A stretch of 64,000 bases of DNA from JANQIO01 sp965229625. Lineage in GTDB: Bacteria; Pseudomonadota; Gammaproteobacteria; Pseudomonadales; Halieaceae. Below are positions 16,414 through 25,553 of the stretch, one piece after another. The stretch covers positions 1,178,001 through 1,242,000 of the forward strand of contig CBDDJJ010000001.1 of assembly GCA_965229625.1 (NCBI GenBank), read 5' to 3'. The notes under the pieces are model-generated. The model was not told the origin of the DNA, did no database searches, and saw nothing but the letters and a program-made list of their open reading frames with translations. A program made the position numbers and the translations under genes. Each line of letters starts with the position of its first letter. Positions within the stretch are counted from its first letter, which is position 1.

Positions 16414-18455
16414 AACGTCACCCCGTGCTGCTCGACCAGCGCCACAAAGGCCGCTTCGTCGATGACCTCGATGCCCAGTTCCTCGGCCTTGCTGAGCTTG
16501 GAGCCCGCACCCGGGCCCGCCACCACGCAGCTGGTTTTCTTCGACACGCTGCCCGCCACCTTGGCACCGAGTTGTTGCAAGGCCTGTTTGGCGCCATCGC
16601 GACTGGTAGCCTCGAGGGTACCGGTCACCACCCAGGTCTGGCCGGCGAGCGGCAGTTCACCGGCATCCACCACTGCTACCTTTTCCCAGCGAACGCCGGC
16701 GGCCAGCAGCGCATCGATGACCTCCAGGTTCTGCGACGCATCCAGGAACTGGCGAATGTGGTCGGCCACAATGGGGCCCACGTCATCGACTTCCAGCAGT
16801 TTCTCCTCACTGGCGGCTATGATGGGCGGCAGGTCGCCGAAGTGGTTGGCCAGGTTGAGCGCCGTCGCCTCCCCCACCTCGCGGATGCCGAGCGCGAAGA
16901 TGAAACGCGCGAGACTGGTTTTTTTGCTGGCTTCCAGTGCGTCCACCAGGTTGCGGGCTGACTTCTCGGCCATCCGCTCCAGGCCTGCGAGCTGTTCCAC
17001 TGAAAGCGCGTAAAGGTCGGCCGCATTGGCCACCAGGTCCTCATCCACCAATTGGTCTACCAGCTTGTCGCCCAGGCCTTCGATGTCCATGGCACGTCGA
17101 GAGGCGAAATGTTTGAGGGATTGTTTGCGCTGGGCTTCGCAGACCAGGCCACCGGTGCACCGCACCACGGCCTCGTTTTCAATCTGTTCTACCGGCGAAT
17201 CACAGACCGGACAACGTGAGGGAAAGCGAATCGCTTTCGCATCAGCAGGTCGCTCGGCAGTCACCACGGAGACGACCTGAGGAATCACATCGCCAGCCCG
17301 GCGCACGACCACCGTATCGCCCTTCTTGACACCCAGGCGTGCGATTTCGTCGCGATTGTGGAGGGTGGCGTTACTCACCGTGACGCCGCCGACGAACACC
17401 GGTTCCAGCCGCGCCACCGGCGTGATGGCGCCGGTGCGACCGACCTGGAACTCCACATCCAGCAGCCGGGTGCTCTCTTCCTGGGCCGGGAACTTGCGGG
17501 CAATGGCCCAGCGCGGTGCCCGGGACACAAAGCCAAGCTCGTCCTGCAGGGCGATATCGTTGACCTTGAAGACGATGCCATCGATGTCATAAGCCAGCCC
17601 GTCGCGCTTTTCCGCCAGGCGCTGGTAATAGGCATCACAGCCCTGGATGCCCAGCACCACATCGGATTCGCTGTTGATGCGCAGCCCCCAGCGCTGCAGC
17701 TGGGCAAGAATCTCCGATTGCTGGCCAGGCCAATGATCGCCGGCGCCTTCGACCACGCCAACGCTGTAGCAACACATCTCCAGCGGGCGACTGGCCGCGA
17801 TTCGCGGATCGAGCTGGCGCAGAGTCCCGGCGGCGGCGTTGCGTGGATTGACGAACAGCTTGCTCCCCTCCGACCGTGCCTGCTCATTCATGGCTTCAAA
17901 ACCGGCTCGCGGCAGGTATACCTCGCCACGCACCTCCAACACGGATGGGTAGTCGTCACCCAGCAGTTTCAGGGGGATGGACTGCACCGTGCGAATATTG
18001 TGGGTGATGTCTTCACCGGTGCGGCCATCGCCGCGGGTCGCACCACGCTCCAGCGAGCCGTTGCGATACAGGAGGCTGACGGCGATGCCGTCCAGCTTGG
18101 GCTCACAGGCGTACTCAAAGTCTTCCTCACGGCCCAGGCGTTGCTTGAGGCGCCGATCGAACTCCTGCATTTCCTCCGCATTGAAGGCGTTGTCCAGGGA
18201 CAGCATCGGCAGTTCGTGCTGCACCTGCCTGAACTCGGTCAGCGGCTCCGCGCCCACCCGGCGGGACGGCGAATCCTCGGTGACCAACTCAGGATGGGCT
18301 GCTTCCAGCGCCTGCAGCTCGCGCATCAGCCGGTCGTAGGTGGCATCGGGAATGCTGGGCTCATCCAACACGTGGTAGCGGTAATTGTGCTCGCGGAGCT
18401 GGGCGCGCAGGGATGCTATCTCATCGGCGGCTGCGGATGATCCGGAGGCGCTCAT
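16410..18455 (-). CDS. ligA: NAD-dependent DNA ligase LigA
   Basis: Seals nicks during replication and repair using NAD. At 681 residues it is full length. The order is: Ia domain with YxxLD-type segments (about 10-70), adenylation domain with catalytic K120 in CEPKLDGIAVS, OB fold (about 325-400), a four-cysteine zinc finger (CPVC ... CTGGLVC, about 420-445), helix-hairpin-helix repeats and a C-terminal BRCT domain (about 605-681). It lies five bases after zipA, an order common in gammaproteobacteria. Confidence 0.97.
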   Translation of the reverse strand: MSASGSSAAADEIASLRAQLREHNYRYHVLDEPSIPDATYDRLMRELQALEAAHPELVTEDSPSRRVGAEPLTEFRQVQHELPMLSLDNAFNAEEMQEFDRRLKQRLGREEDFEYACEPKLDGIAVSLLYRNGSLERGATRGDGRTGEDITHNIRTVQSIPLKLLGDDYPSVLEVRGEVYLPRAGFEAMNEQARSEGSKLFVNPRNAAAGTLRQLDPRIAASRPLEMCCYSVGVVEGAGDHWPGQQSEILAQLQRWGLRINSESDVVLGIQGCDAYYQRLAEKRDGLAYDIDGIVFKVNDIALQDELGFVSRAPRWAIARKFPAQEESTRLLDVEFQVGRTGAITPVARLEPVFVGGVTVSNATLHNRDEIARLGVKKGDTVVVRRAGDVIPQVVSVVTAERPADAKAIRFPSRCPVCDSPVEQIENEAVVRCTGGLVCEAQRKQSLKHFASRRAMDIEGLGDKLVDQLVDEDLVANAADLYALSVEQLAGLERMAEKSARNLVDALEASKKTSLARFIFALGIREVGEATALNLANHFGDLPPIIAASEEKLLEVDDVGPIVADHIRQFLDASQNLEVIDALLAAGVRWEKVAVVDAGELPLAGQTWVVTGTLEATSRDGAKQALQQLGAKVAGSVSKKTSCVVAGPGAGSKLSKAEELGIEVIDEAAFVALVEQHGVTL

Positions 18456-18460
18456 GCTGT

Positions 18461-19375
18461 TTAGCGGCCTGCCTGGGCCAGCATTTTCCGTTCGAGATCG
18501 CGGATGCGCTGGCGCATATGCTCCAGCGTCTGGCGCGTGGTGGCGCTGCGGCTCTCATCAAGCACATCACCGCCGAGGTTTTCCGCCACGCCGCGGGCGG
18601 TCTCCAGCATCTTTTCAAAGGCCGCCATCATGTCCCGCGGCCCCGGCAGGGTCAGGAAGAAGATCAGGCCGGTGGTGGAGAAATCCGACATCTTGTCGAT
18701 GTCGAACACACCGGGTTGCAGCATATTGGCTACGCTGAACTGGATAGCGCCTCGCCCCGCTGCGGCTTCGTGGCAATGGAAGAAGTCCATGTCGCCAAAA
18801 CGCAGGTTGTAGGCCAGCAGCACCTGCAGGATGTCATCTCCCTGGAAGCCCGCCTCGTCCCGCGACACCACGTGCAGCATCAGCACCTCGCCGGGCGCGT
18901 CTGCGGAGGGCGCGGCCGTGGCAGGCTCATCCTCCGCGCTGATGCCGTCCAGCAGGTCGAGGTTTTCCCCCGGCCCGGCGGCAGACAGGGGCACCTCGCC
19001 ATCAGCGCGGTCAGGCAGAGGATCAAACAGAGGGTCGGGTTCGACAGGTTCGGTGAGCAGGGGCGGTTCACCCTCAGGGACCGGCGATTCGGCGTCGGAA
19101 CCCGCTGCCGCAGGGTCAGCCGTCGACCTATCGGCCAGCGCATCACCTGCCGCTTCATCGTCCGCAGTCGCCTCAGACGCACGCGGTTTCACCCGCGCGC
19201 CGCCGTTGGGCAGCTCGCGGCTCATGCCGACATCGTCGTCAGGGCCATCCGGTACCCGGGTCAGGGACATGCGTATTCGATTGGGGTCACGCATGCGGCG
19301 GTAGCCATCCAGCAGCACCGCCACAATCAGCAGTACCCCGATGATTATCATCCAGTCGCGTACGCTTATATCCAT
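18461..19375 (-). CDS. zipA: Cell division protein ZipA
   Basis: An FtsZ-tethering division protein of 304 residues. A single N-terminal membrane helix (about 9-26, extracellular side very short) is followed by a basic patch, a long acidic, Pro/Ala-rich linker (about 50-165) and the globular C-terminal FtsZ-binding domain (about 168-300; VLMLHVVSRDEAGFQGDDIL and FFLTLPGPRDMMAAFEKML). The position between smc and ligA is the standard gammaproteobacterial arrangement. Smc ends 124 bases upstream; that gap shows no clear promoter. Confidence 0.94.
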   Translation of the reverse strand: MDISVRDWMIIIGVLLIVAVLLDGYRRMRDPNRIRMSLTRVPDGPDDDVGMSRELPNGGARVKPRASEATADDEAAGDALADRSTADPAAAGSDAESPVPEGEPPLLTEPVEPDPLFDPLPDRADGEVPLSAAGPGENLDLLDGISAEDEPATAAPSADAPGEVLMLHVVSRDEAGFQGDDILQVLLAYNLRFGDMDFFHCHEAAAGRGAIQFSVANMLQPGVFDIDKMSDFSTTGLIFFLTLPGPRDMMAAFEKMLETARGVAENLGGDVLDESRSATTRQTLEHMRQRIRDLERKMLAQAGR

Positions 19376-19499
19376 GGCCCCTAGTCTACCTTCTACCTTT
19401 TGCTCACCCCATGCATCCTTCTACCGCACCGCCTACCGCGCCTCGGCCAGTCATTTACCAGACCTTCACCGGGCGCACGGCCACCGCTCGCGTGTCCCC

Positions 19500-22400
19500 T
19501 TACGAAGCGGCCAGCTCTGCGGCCTCGTCCACATCCACCGTGACCAGGCGGGAAACGCCGGGCTCCTGCATGGTCACACCCATCAGGTGGTCTGCCATTT
19601 CCATGGTGATCTTGTTGTGGGTAATGAATATGAACTGCACCGTGTCCGACATTTCCTTGACCATGCGCGCGTAGCGACCGGTGTTGGCATCGTCCAACGG
19701 CGCATCGACCTCGTCCAGCATGCAGAACGGCGCCGGATTGAGGCGGAAGATGGAGAATACCAGGGCAATCGCCGTGAGCGCCTTCTCACCACCGGACAAC
19801 AGGTGGATGGTGGCATTCTTCTTGCCCGGAGGCCGCGCCATGATCGTGATACCGGTATCCAGCAGGTCTTCGCCGGTCATCTCCAGGTAAGCAGAACCGC
19901 CGCCAAATACCCGCGGGAACAGCTCCTTGAGGCTGGAATTGACCTGGTCGAAAGTCTCCCGGAAGCGGTTGCGGGTTTCCTTGTCGATCTTGCGAATCGC
20001 CGATTCCAGGGTCTGCAGGGCCTGTTCCAGGTCTTCGTTCTGGGCATCAAGGTAGTTCTTGCGCTCAGATTGCTGGCTGTACTCGTCGATGGCCGCCAGG
20101 TTGATCGGGCCGAGACGGGCGATACGATTGCCCACCTGCTCAAGGCGGCGTTGCCATTCCGCCTCCTCGGCCTCCTCCGGCAGGGTCTCGAGTACGGTCT
20201 CGGCTTTCTGCTCGGTTTCCGCCAGCGCATTCTCCAGGGTCTCGCGCTGCACCTGCAGGGTCTGGTTCTCCAGGCGTTTTTGCTCGAGCTGGCTGCGCAC
20301 GGTAGCGCTGCGTTGCTCAATCTGGGCGCGCAGGCCCTCGGCCTCGCGCAGCTCACCGTCAATGCGGGCCACCGAGTCACGGGCTTCGCCCAGCTCGGTT
20401 TCAACCCCCAGGCGCTTCTCCAACTGTGATTCCAGCTCTTCCCTGAGACCGTCCAGTGGCTGGTCGTTGCTGGCGATGCTCTCTTCCAGCGACTGCTTGC
20501 GCTCCACCAGCTGCTTCACCTGCACCGTGGTGCGCTCGATGGACTGGGTCATGGATTGCAGTTGGGCCTGCAGCGACTGGTGCTGCATGGCGGTCTGGTG
20601 GGCAGTGTCCTTGTCATGGCGAGCCGCCTGGCGCGCCTGGTCAAGCCGGGTGCGGGTATCGTCGCGGCGTGACAGCAATTCCTCGCGCCGTTTTGAATCC
20701 TCCTCCATACGCTCGATGGCCGCGGACAATAGCTGGCGGGCCTCCGCCATGCTGTCCTGTTCGGACTGGAACTGGCCACGGGACTCGTCGATCTCCCGGT
20801 TGATGCCCTCTCGGCGCTTGCTGATCTGCTCGATCTTGGCCTGCTCGGCGCTGAGTGCGGCGGCGAGATCGGCATGCTCGCGGGACACCGCCTGCAACTG
20901 GCCCTGGGCCTCGTGGCGCTGCTGTTCCAGCTGCTTGAGCCGGGTGTCGGTGTCGGCGAGCTGTGACTGAAGCTCGGCGCAGCGCTGTTCACCGGCGGTA
21001 ATCGCTGCCGCCAGGGTCTCCAGCTCCTGCTGGCGGGCAATGACGCCGCTCTCTTCCTCGGTGCGATTGCTGACCCGCACCCAGTCAGGGCCCACCCAAA
21101 CGCCTTCGCGAGTAATCAACGACTGGTGAGGCGCAAGGCTGCTGCGACGCGTCAATGCATCCGCCAGGCTGTCGGCGGTCAGCACGCTACCGAGCTGCCC
21201 GGTGAGATGGCCGGCACCGCTGACCTGGGCGGCCAGGCTGCCCTGGGTAACGCCCGTCGCGGCAGCAGAATCCAGCAGCATGACATCACCACGCGGCGCC
21301 TGGGAGAGCGCTTCCGCAAAGGCATCGATGCGCTCGACGCACACGGCCTGCAGGCTGTCTCCCAGTACGGTTTCCACTGCAGCCTGCCACTCGGGCGCCA
21401 CTTGGATTTGTTGCAGCAGGCGCGGCTTGTCGGCCAACTGCTGCTGGTCCAGCCAGGACTGCACCGCCTCACCGGCGCCCGATGCCGCCTGTTGCAATGC
21501 ATCCAGCGAAGCGTGGCGTCCACGCTGACCCTGCAGTTCACTGCGGGCGGCGTCGAGATTCTCAGACAGGCTGTTGCGCAGATCGCGGGCCCGATTGACC
21601 TGGCCCAGCAAGTCCTCGCTGTGCTTCTCCGCTGCGCGTATTGCCACCTCTTTTTCGGCGATCTGTTCACCCAGCTGTTCGCAGGTTTCATCCGCGGGCC
21701 CGGCGCTGAGACCGGACTTTTCAGCTTCCAGGCTGGCAATCCGTTCCTGGATGCGAGTCAGGGCCTGCTCCAGGTGCTGGATGCGGGACTGCTGCACCTC
21801 TGCCTGCTGGCGTGGTTCGGCGGCGTGCTGGTTGAAGTCGTCCCACTCCTGCTGCCAGGCCTGCATATGCTCTTCAGCGTCCAGCAGGGCCTGGGCCGAA
21901 GCCGCTTCCGCGGACTGCAGCTCTTCCAGCGCCGGGGTGACGGCCGCCAGCTCTTCCTGCCACTGGCTCTGTTTGTTGCGGTCTTCTTCGAGGTGGCGCT
22001 CCGCCTGCTCGAAACTTTCCAGGGTCTGGCGCAGGTCGTCGGCGAGCTGGCGTGAGCGCTCCTGCTGGTGCTTGATGGTCTGCTCGATGCGAGCGACTTC
22101 CGAGCCGATGCTGTAATAGCGGGCCTGCACTTCATTGAAACTGTCGGTGGCCTCGGTGTGTTGCACCCGCAGGTCTTCAATACCGGCATCCACCTGGCGG
22201 TGTTCAGCAATGACTGCCTCGAGCTTCACGTCGAGTTCGCCGATGTCGTGCCTGGACCTGCCAATCCTGTCGTCCAGGCTCTTCCACTGCAGGGCCTGCA
22301 GCTGGGCCTTGAGCTCGCGCTCCTGGGCCTTGAACTCGCCGTACTTCTCGGCGGCCTGGGCCTGGCGGTGCAGATGCTGCAGCTGGCGGTCAAGTTCTTC

Positions 22401-22994
22401 ACGCAGGTCGGTCAGGCGTTCGAGGTTTTCGAGCGTCCGGCGCATGCGGCTCTCGGTTTCCTTGCGGCGCTCCTTGTACTTGGAGATGCCGGCGGCTTCC
22501 TCGATAAACACCCGCAGTTCTTCGGGCTTGGATTCGATCAGGCGCGAGATCATGCCCTGCTCGATAATGGCGTAGCTGCGCGGGCCGAGGCCGGTGCCGA
22601 GGAAGATGTCAGTGATGTCCCGGCGGCGGCATTTGCTGCCGTTGAGGAAATACTCGCTCTGCCCTTCGCGAGTCACCTGGCGTCGCACGGAGATTTCCGC
22701 GTAGCTGGCATACTCGCCGCCGATGCCGCCGTCGTGGTTGTCGAAGATCAGCTCGATGGACGCCTGGCCGACCGGCTGGCGATTGACCGAGCCATTAAAG
22801 ATTACGTCGGTCATGTGCTCGCCGCGCAGGTTCTTCGCCGAGCTCTCCCCCATCACCCAGCGGACGGCATCGATGACATTGGATTTCCCACAGCCGTTGG
22901 GGCCGACTACCGCGCACATATTGCTGGGAAACTGCACATGTGTCGGGTCTACAAAGGATTTGAAACCCGACAGCTTAATTGATTTTAATCTCAT
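19500..22994 (-). CDS. smc: Chromosome segregation ATPase SMC
   Basis: A 1164-residue condensin ATPase. The N-terminal Walker A is GPNGCGKSN (about 32-40). Two long coiled coils flank a hinge at about 500-640. The C-terminal head has the signature LSGGEKALTAIA (from residue 1066) and Walker B CMLDEVDAPLDD. It organises and helps segregate the chromosome, usually with ScpA and ScpB, which are not in this window. Having SMC rather than MukB fits non-enterobacterial gammaproteobacteria. It heads the smc-zipA-ligA run. Confidence 0.97.
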   Translation of the reverse strand: MRLKSIKLSGFKSFVDPTHVQFPSNMCAVVGPNGCGKSNVIDAVRWVMGESSAKNLRGEHMTDVIFNGSVNRQPVGQASIELIFDNHDGGIGGEYASYAEISVRRQVTREGQSEYFLNGSKCRRRDITDIFLGTGLGPRSYAIIEQGMISRLIESKPEELRVFIEEAAGISKYKERRKETESRMRRTLENLERLTDLREELDRQLQHLHRQAQAAEKYGEFKAQERELKAQLQALQWKSLDDRIGRSRHDIGELDVKLEAVIAEHRQVDAGIEDLRVQHTEATDSFNEVQARYYSIGSEVARIEQTIKHQQERSRQLADDLRQTLESFEQAERHLEEDRNKQSQWQEELAAVTPALEELQSAEAASAQALLDAEEHMQAWQQEWDDFNQHAAEPRQQAEVQQSRIQHLEQALTRIQERIASLEAEKSGLSAGPADETCEQLGEQIAEKEVAIRAAEKHSEDLLGQVNRARDLRNSLSENLDAARSELQGQRGRHASLDALQQAASGAGEAVQSWLDQQQLADKPRLLQQIQVAPEWQAAVETVLGDSLQAVCVERIDAFAEALSQAPRGDVMLLDSAAATGVTQGSLAAQVSGAGHLTGQLGSVLTADSLADALTRRSSLAPHQSLITREGVWVGPDWVRVSNRTEEESGVIARQQELETLAAAITAGEQRCAELQSQLADTDTRLKQLEQQRHEAQGQLQAVSREHADLAAALSAEQAKIEQISKRREGINREIDESRGQFQSEQDSMAEARQLLSAAIERMEEDSKRREELLSRRDDTRTRLDQARQAARHDKDTAHQTAMQHQSLQAQLQSMTQSIERTTVQVKQLVERKQSLEESIASNDQPLDGLREELESQLEKRLGVETELGEARDSVARIDGELREAEGLRAQIEQRSATVRSQLEQKRLENQTLQVQRETLENALAETEQKAETVLETLPEEAEEAEWQRRLEQVGNRIARLGPINLAAIDEYSQQSERKNYLDAQNEDLEQALQTLESAIRKIDKETRNRFRETFDQVNSSLKELFPRVFGGGSAYLEMTGEDLLDTGITIMARPPGKKNATIHLLSGGEKALTAIALVFSIFRLNPAPFCMLDEVDAPLDDANTGRYARMVKEMSDTVQFIFITHNKITMEMADHLMGVTMQEPGVSRLVTVDVDEAAELAAS

Positions 22995-23260
22995 AAGGTC
23001 AAAGTCAGACTCAGAAAAACTCTCGTAAGTCTTTGTTTTTATTTCTTTTTGATTGTTGTAAGCACCTGCAGCAATAGCCCGTGCGCTGGCCTGTGCGTCG
23101 TGCTTTGAACCGCTATTTCACGTTGAAAAGGCAGGAATTCCGCCCCAGCAACCCCCTATATGATGTGGCTAGTGTACTCCGTCAACACAAGACTTGGGAG
23201 TGAAATGGGGAAATTTCTCGAGAATTTTTGCCGGTTTCCCTATACGCAAAGGGCGTGAAT
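22995..23260. other. Intergenic region upstream of smc
   Basis: This 266-base gap separates the smc start from the ccmI stop, both on the minus strand. The 60 bases next to smc are A-rich on the sense strand. A possible minus-strand promoter is TTGACG (23185-23180) with CATATA (23162-23157) at 17 bases, which would give a leader of roughly 155 bases. AAATTTCTC/GAGAATTT at 23211-23228 is an imperfect AT-rich palindrome around a CTCGAG core, without a U tract. No gene is evident. Confidence 0.35.
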
Positions 23261-24529
23261 CTAGGAATCCCCGACTGGCCTGAGCACCAGGGTATGTACC
23301 TGCTCACCGGGCCCGGGCGGCAGGTCGGTGGCGCTGGCCTGGAAGGTTGCGTGTTGCTCACCGGGCTGTCCGCTGGGGGAGATACGCGCCACCACTTCCA
23401 CCACGTCCAGCTCGGAAATCTTCTGCCCGGCCATCGAGGCGGCGTCGTCCAGGCGCAGGGTGACAGGCAGCTGGCCGGCGGTCAGGCGCTTCACCGCCAC
23501 CGGCATGCGGGTATCCAGCGCGGGATTGCGGGCGAACACGAATACCGTGTCGCCGGGTGATGCACTCATACCCTGGGCCAGCTCCAGGCGCAGGGTAACG
23601 CCTGGCCCGCTGGCGACCGGCTGCGCAGCGGCAGGCGCCGGCGCGGCATGTGGCGGCGCGGCTGCCAGTTCGCCGCCGGAAGCCTGGGCTTTTGCCCTCG
23701 CGATGACACCGCGGATCATCTGGGCAGACTCGGACTGCGGGTCTTCCATGACCAGCAGCCGCTCCCAGTAGGTGACGGCGGCCAGGTACTCACCGGCTTC
23801 AAAAGCGGCCATACCCAACAGGCCCAGGGCCGTGCGCTGATGCGGGTTGATGCTCAGGGCCCGCTCCGCCAGCAACTGGTCATCCGGTCCCAGCTCGCGG
23901 TTCGCGGCCAGGAAGCCAGCCTGGGCCGCGAGCGCCGCGGCCATCGCATCGTTGGGCGCCTGCTCGGCAAGTCCGACGTACAGGGCGCGGGCGCGTACGT
24001 AGTCACCCTCATTCATATAGAAGCGGCCCAACATGCCCTGGTAGTAGAGGTTGTCCGGGCGGGCAGCGGCACGGTCTTCCACCGCCAGCATCAGGCGCCG
24101 GTAGTCGGCCTCGCTGGTGTTTTCGTTGACGGCATCCAGCTGGCGCTTGAGCGCGACGTCAGCACCGGCACCCAGCTGCCAGTACAACACGGCGGACACC
24201 ACCACCAGCACCCCAAGCAACACGGCTACCGGCAGCGAGCCGGATTCCCTCCCGGCCTCGCGGGCATCGGCGTCGGCCTCCTCGAGCATGCGCAGGCGCG
24301 CGTCCTGGAGCAGGTCCTGGGCCAGGGTCTCGTCGGTGGCGCCGGGACGGCCGATACCGGAGTCGCGGGTTTCTTCCGAGGTTTCCAACTCCGCGCGGCG
24401 CTGCAGGAACCAGTCTCTATTGGAGGCACGGGTATCAATGCGGCGGTCGCGCAGGAACCAGCCCGGCAGCAGCACGAACACAGAGGCCAGGGCCAGCAAC
24501 AGCAGCGCGGCCCACCAGATTTCAGTCAC
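23261..24529 (-). CDS. ccmI: Cytochrome c maturation protein CcmI (CycH)
   Basis: A 422-residue bipartite protein. Two N-terminal membrane helices (about 4-25 and 97-117) enclose a charged cytoplasmic loop; the periplasmic part has TPR repeats (about 150-280) and a C-terminal domain (about 310-420) that in this family binds apocytochrome c. It hands apocytochromes to CcmF/CcmH for haem attachment. The start overlaps the ccmH stop by four bases, and it ends the ccm cluster. Confidence 0.88.
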   Translation of the reverse strand: MTEIWWAALLLLALASVFVLLPGWFLRDRRIDTRASNRDWFLQRRAELETSEETRDSGIGRPGATDETLAQDLLQDARLRMLEEADADAREAGRESGSLPVAVLLGVLVVVSAVLYWQLGAGADVALKRQLDAVNENTSEADYRRLMLAVEDRAAARPDNLYYQGMLGRFYMNEGDYVRARALYVGLAEQAPNDAMAAALAAQAGFLAANRELGPDDQLLAERALSINPHQRTALGLLGMAAFEAGEYLAAVTYWERLLVMEDPQSESAQMIRGVIARAKAQASGGELAAAPPHAAPAPAAAQPVASGPGVTLRLELAQGMSASPGDTVFVFARNPALDTRMPVAVKRLTAGQLPVTLRLDDAASMAGQKISELDVVEVVARISPSGQPGEQHATFQASATDLPPGPGEQVHTLVLRPVGDS

Positions 24530-25002
24530 GCTAGCTCCTTGTCTTCCGGCGTCTCTTCAGACAGGAGGTCATCGAGTTTCGCCTGCTCATCCGGGCTCAA
24601 GGTACCCGGCGCCGCCGGAGCGCGACCGCGCATACTGGAGCGCAGCACCAGCACGGCCAGCAACAGCAGGATGGCCGGGGCGGCCCACAGCACCAGGGTG
24701 ACGCTATTCACACGCGGTCGGTAGAGCACGAACTCGCCGTAACGATCGACCATGTACTCAACAATTTCCTGGTCGCTGCGCCCGGCGTGAAGCTGGGCAT
24801 GTAGCTGTTTGCGCAGGTCTGCGGCAATCGGTGCATTACTGTCGGCGATGTTCTGGTTCTGGCATTTCGGGCAACGCAGCTCGTCCGCCAGGTCAGCAAA
24901 ACGCGTGCGCAGGGTTTCATCCTCGAATTCGTAGGTCTCGATGACGGCTGACGATGCAGCAGAGATCAGCAGCGCCACAAGCAGACACAGCACGCGCATC
25001 AT
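24526..25002 (-). CDS. ccmH: Cytochrome c maturation protein CcmH
   Basis: A 158-residue thiol-redox protein with a signal peptide, the LRCPKC motif (C44 and C47) that reduces the apocytochrome CxxCH, and a C-terminal membrane anchor (about 101-122). It corresponds to the CcmL/CycL type, in which the TPR part is a separate protein (CcmI here). It overlaps ccmG upstream and ccmI downstream by four bases each. Confidence 0.94.
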   Translation of the reverse strand: MMRVLCLLVALLISAASSAVIETYEFEDETLRTRFADLADELRCPKCQNQNIADSNAPIAADLRKQLHAQLHAGRSDQEIVEYMVDRYGEFVLYRPRVNSVTLVLWAAPAILLLLAVLVLRSSMRGRAPAAPGTLSPDEQAKLDDLLSEETPEDKELA

Positions 25003-25553
25003 AAGGGGCCCCCGGCGAGTTGCTCACGCCTGAGTTCGTCGATGATCGGCTCGAGTATGTCGGACCACACGCGCTCGTCCACCACCCCCACATGGCGGTA
25101 GCGAATCACGCCGGCTGCATCCACCACGTAGGTTTCCGGGGCACCGTACACGCCGAGGTCAAGGCCCAGGCTGCCCTCGGCGTCGACAACGCTCACGCGG
25201 TAGGGATCGCCCAGCTCGTCGAGCCAGCGCAGGGCCTCATCGTCCTCGTCCTTGTAATTGATGCCGTAGATGGGGACGCCGGTTTCCGCGAGGCGGGTGA
25301 GGAAGGGGTGTTCCACCCGGCAGGACGCGCACCAGGTGGCCCAGACATTGAACAGCGACACCTCACCGGTGACCGCCACCTGGTCCACCACCCGATCCTG
25401 GCCGAGAGCCGGCAACGAAAATGTCGGCAGCGGCTTGTCGAGCAGTGCCGACGGCAGAGCCTGCGGGTCCAGCCGCAGGCCCACCAGCAAAAAGCCGCCG
25501 AGTACCAGGAACAGGCCCAGCGGCAGGAACAGCTTAAGCCGCTTCAAGGCCAC
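24999..25553 (-). CDS. ccmG: Thiol:disulphide interchange protein CcmG (DsbE)
   Basis: A membrane-anchored thioredoxin-fold protein of 184 residues acting in the periplasm. One N-terminal helix (about 8-26) is followed by a thioredoxin domain with active site WCASC (C75, C78) and the cis-proline region GAPETYVVD. It keeps CcmH and apocytochrome cysteines reduced. Its start lies 20 bases inside the end of ccmF, so the two are coupled. Confidence 0.94.
   Translation of the reverse strand: MALKRLKLFLPLGLFLVLGGFLLVGLRLDPQALPSALLDKPLPTFSLPALGQDRVVDQVAVTGEVSLFNVWATWCASCRVEHPFLTRLAETGVPIYGINYKDEDDEALRWLDELGDPYRVSVVDAEGSLGLDLGVYGAPETYVVDAAGVIRYRHVGVVDERVWSDILEPIIDELRREQLAGGPL

Noticed and set aside
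23211..23228. Terminator for ccmI
   Set aside because: The palindrome is AT-rich, imperfect and has no U tract on the minus strand.
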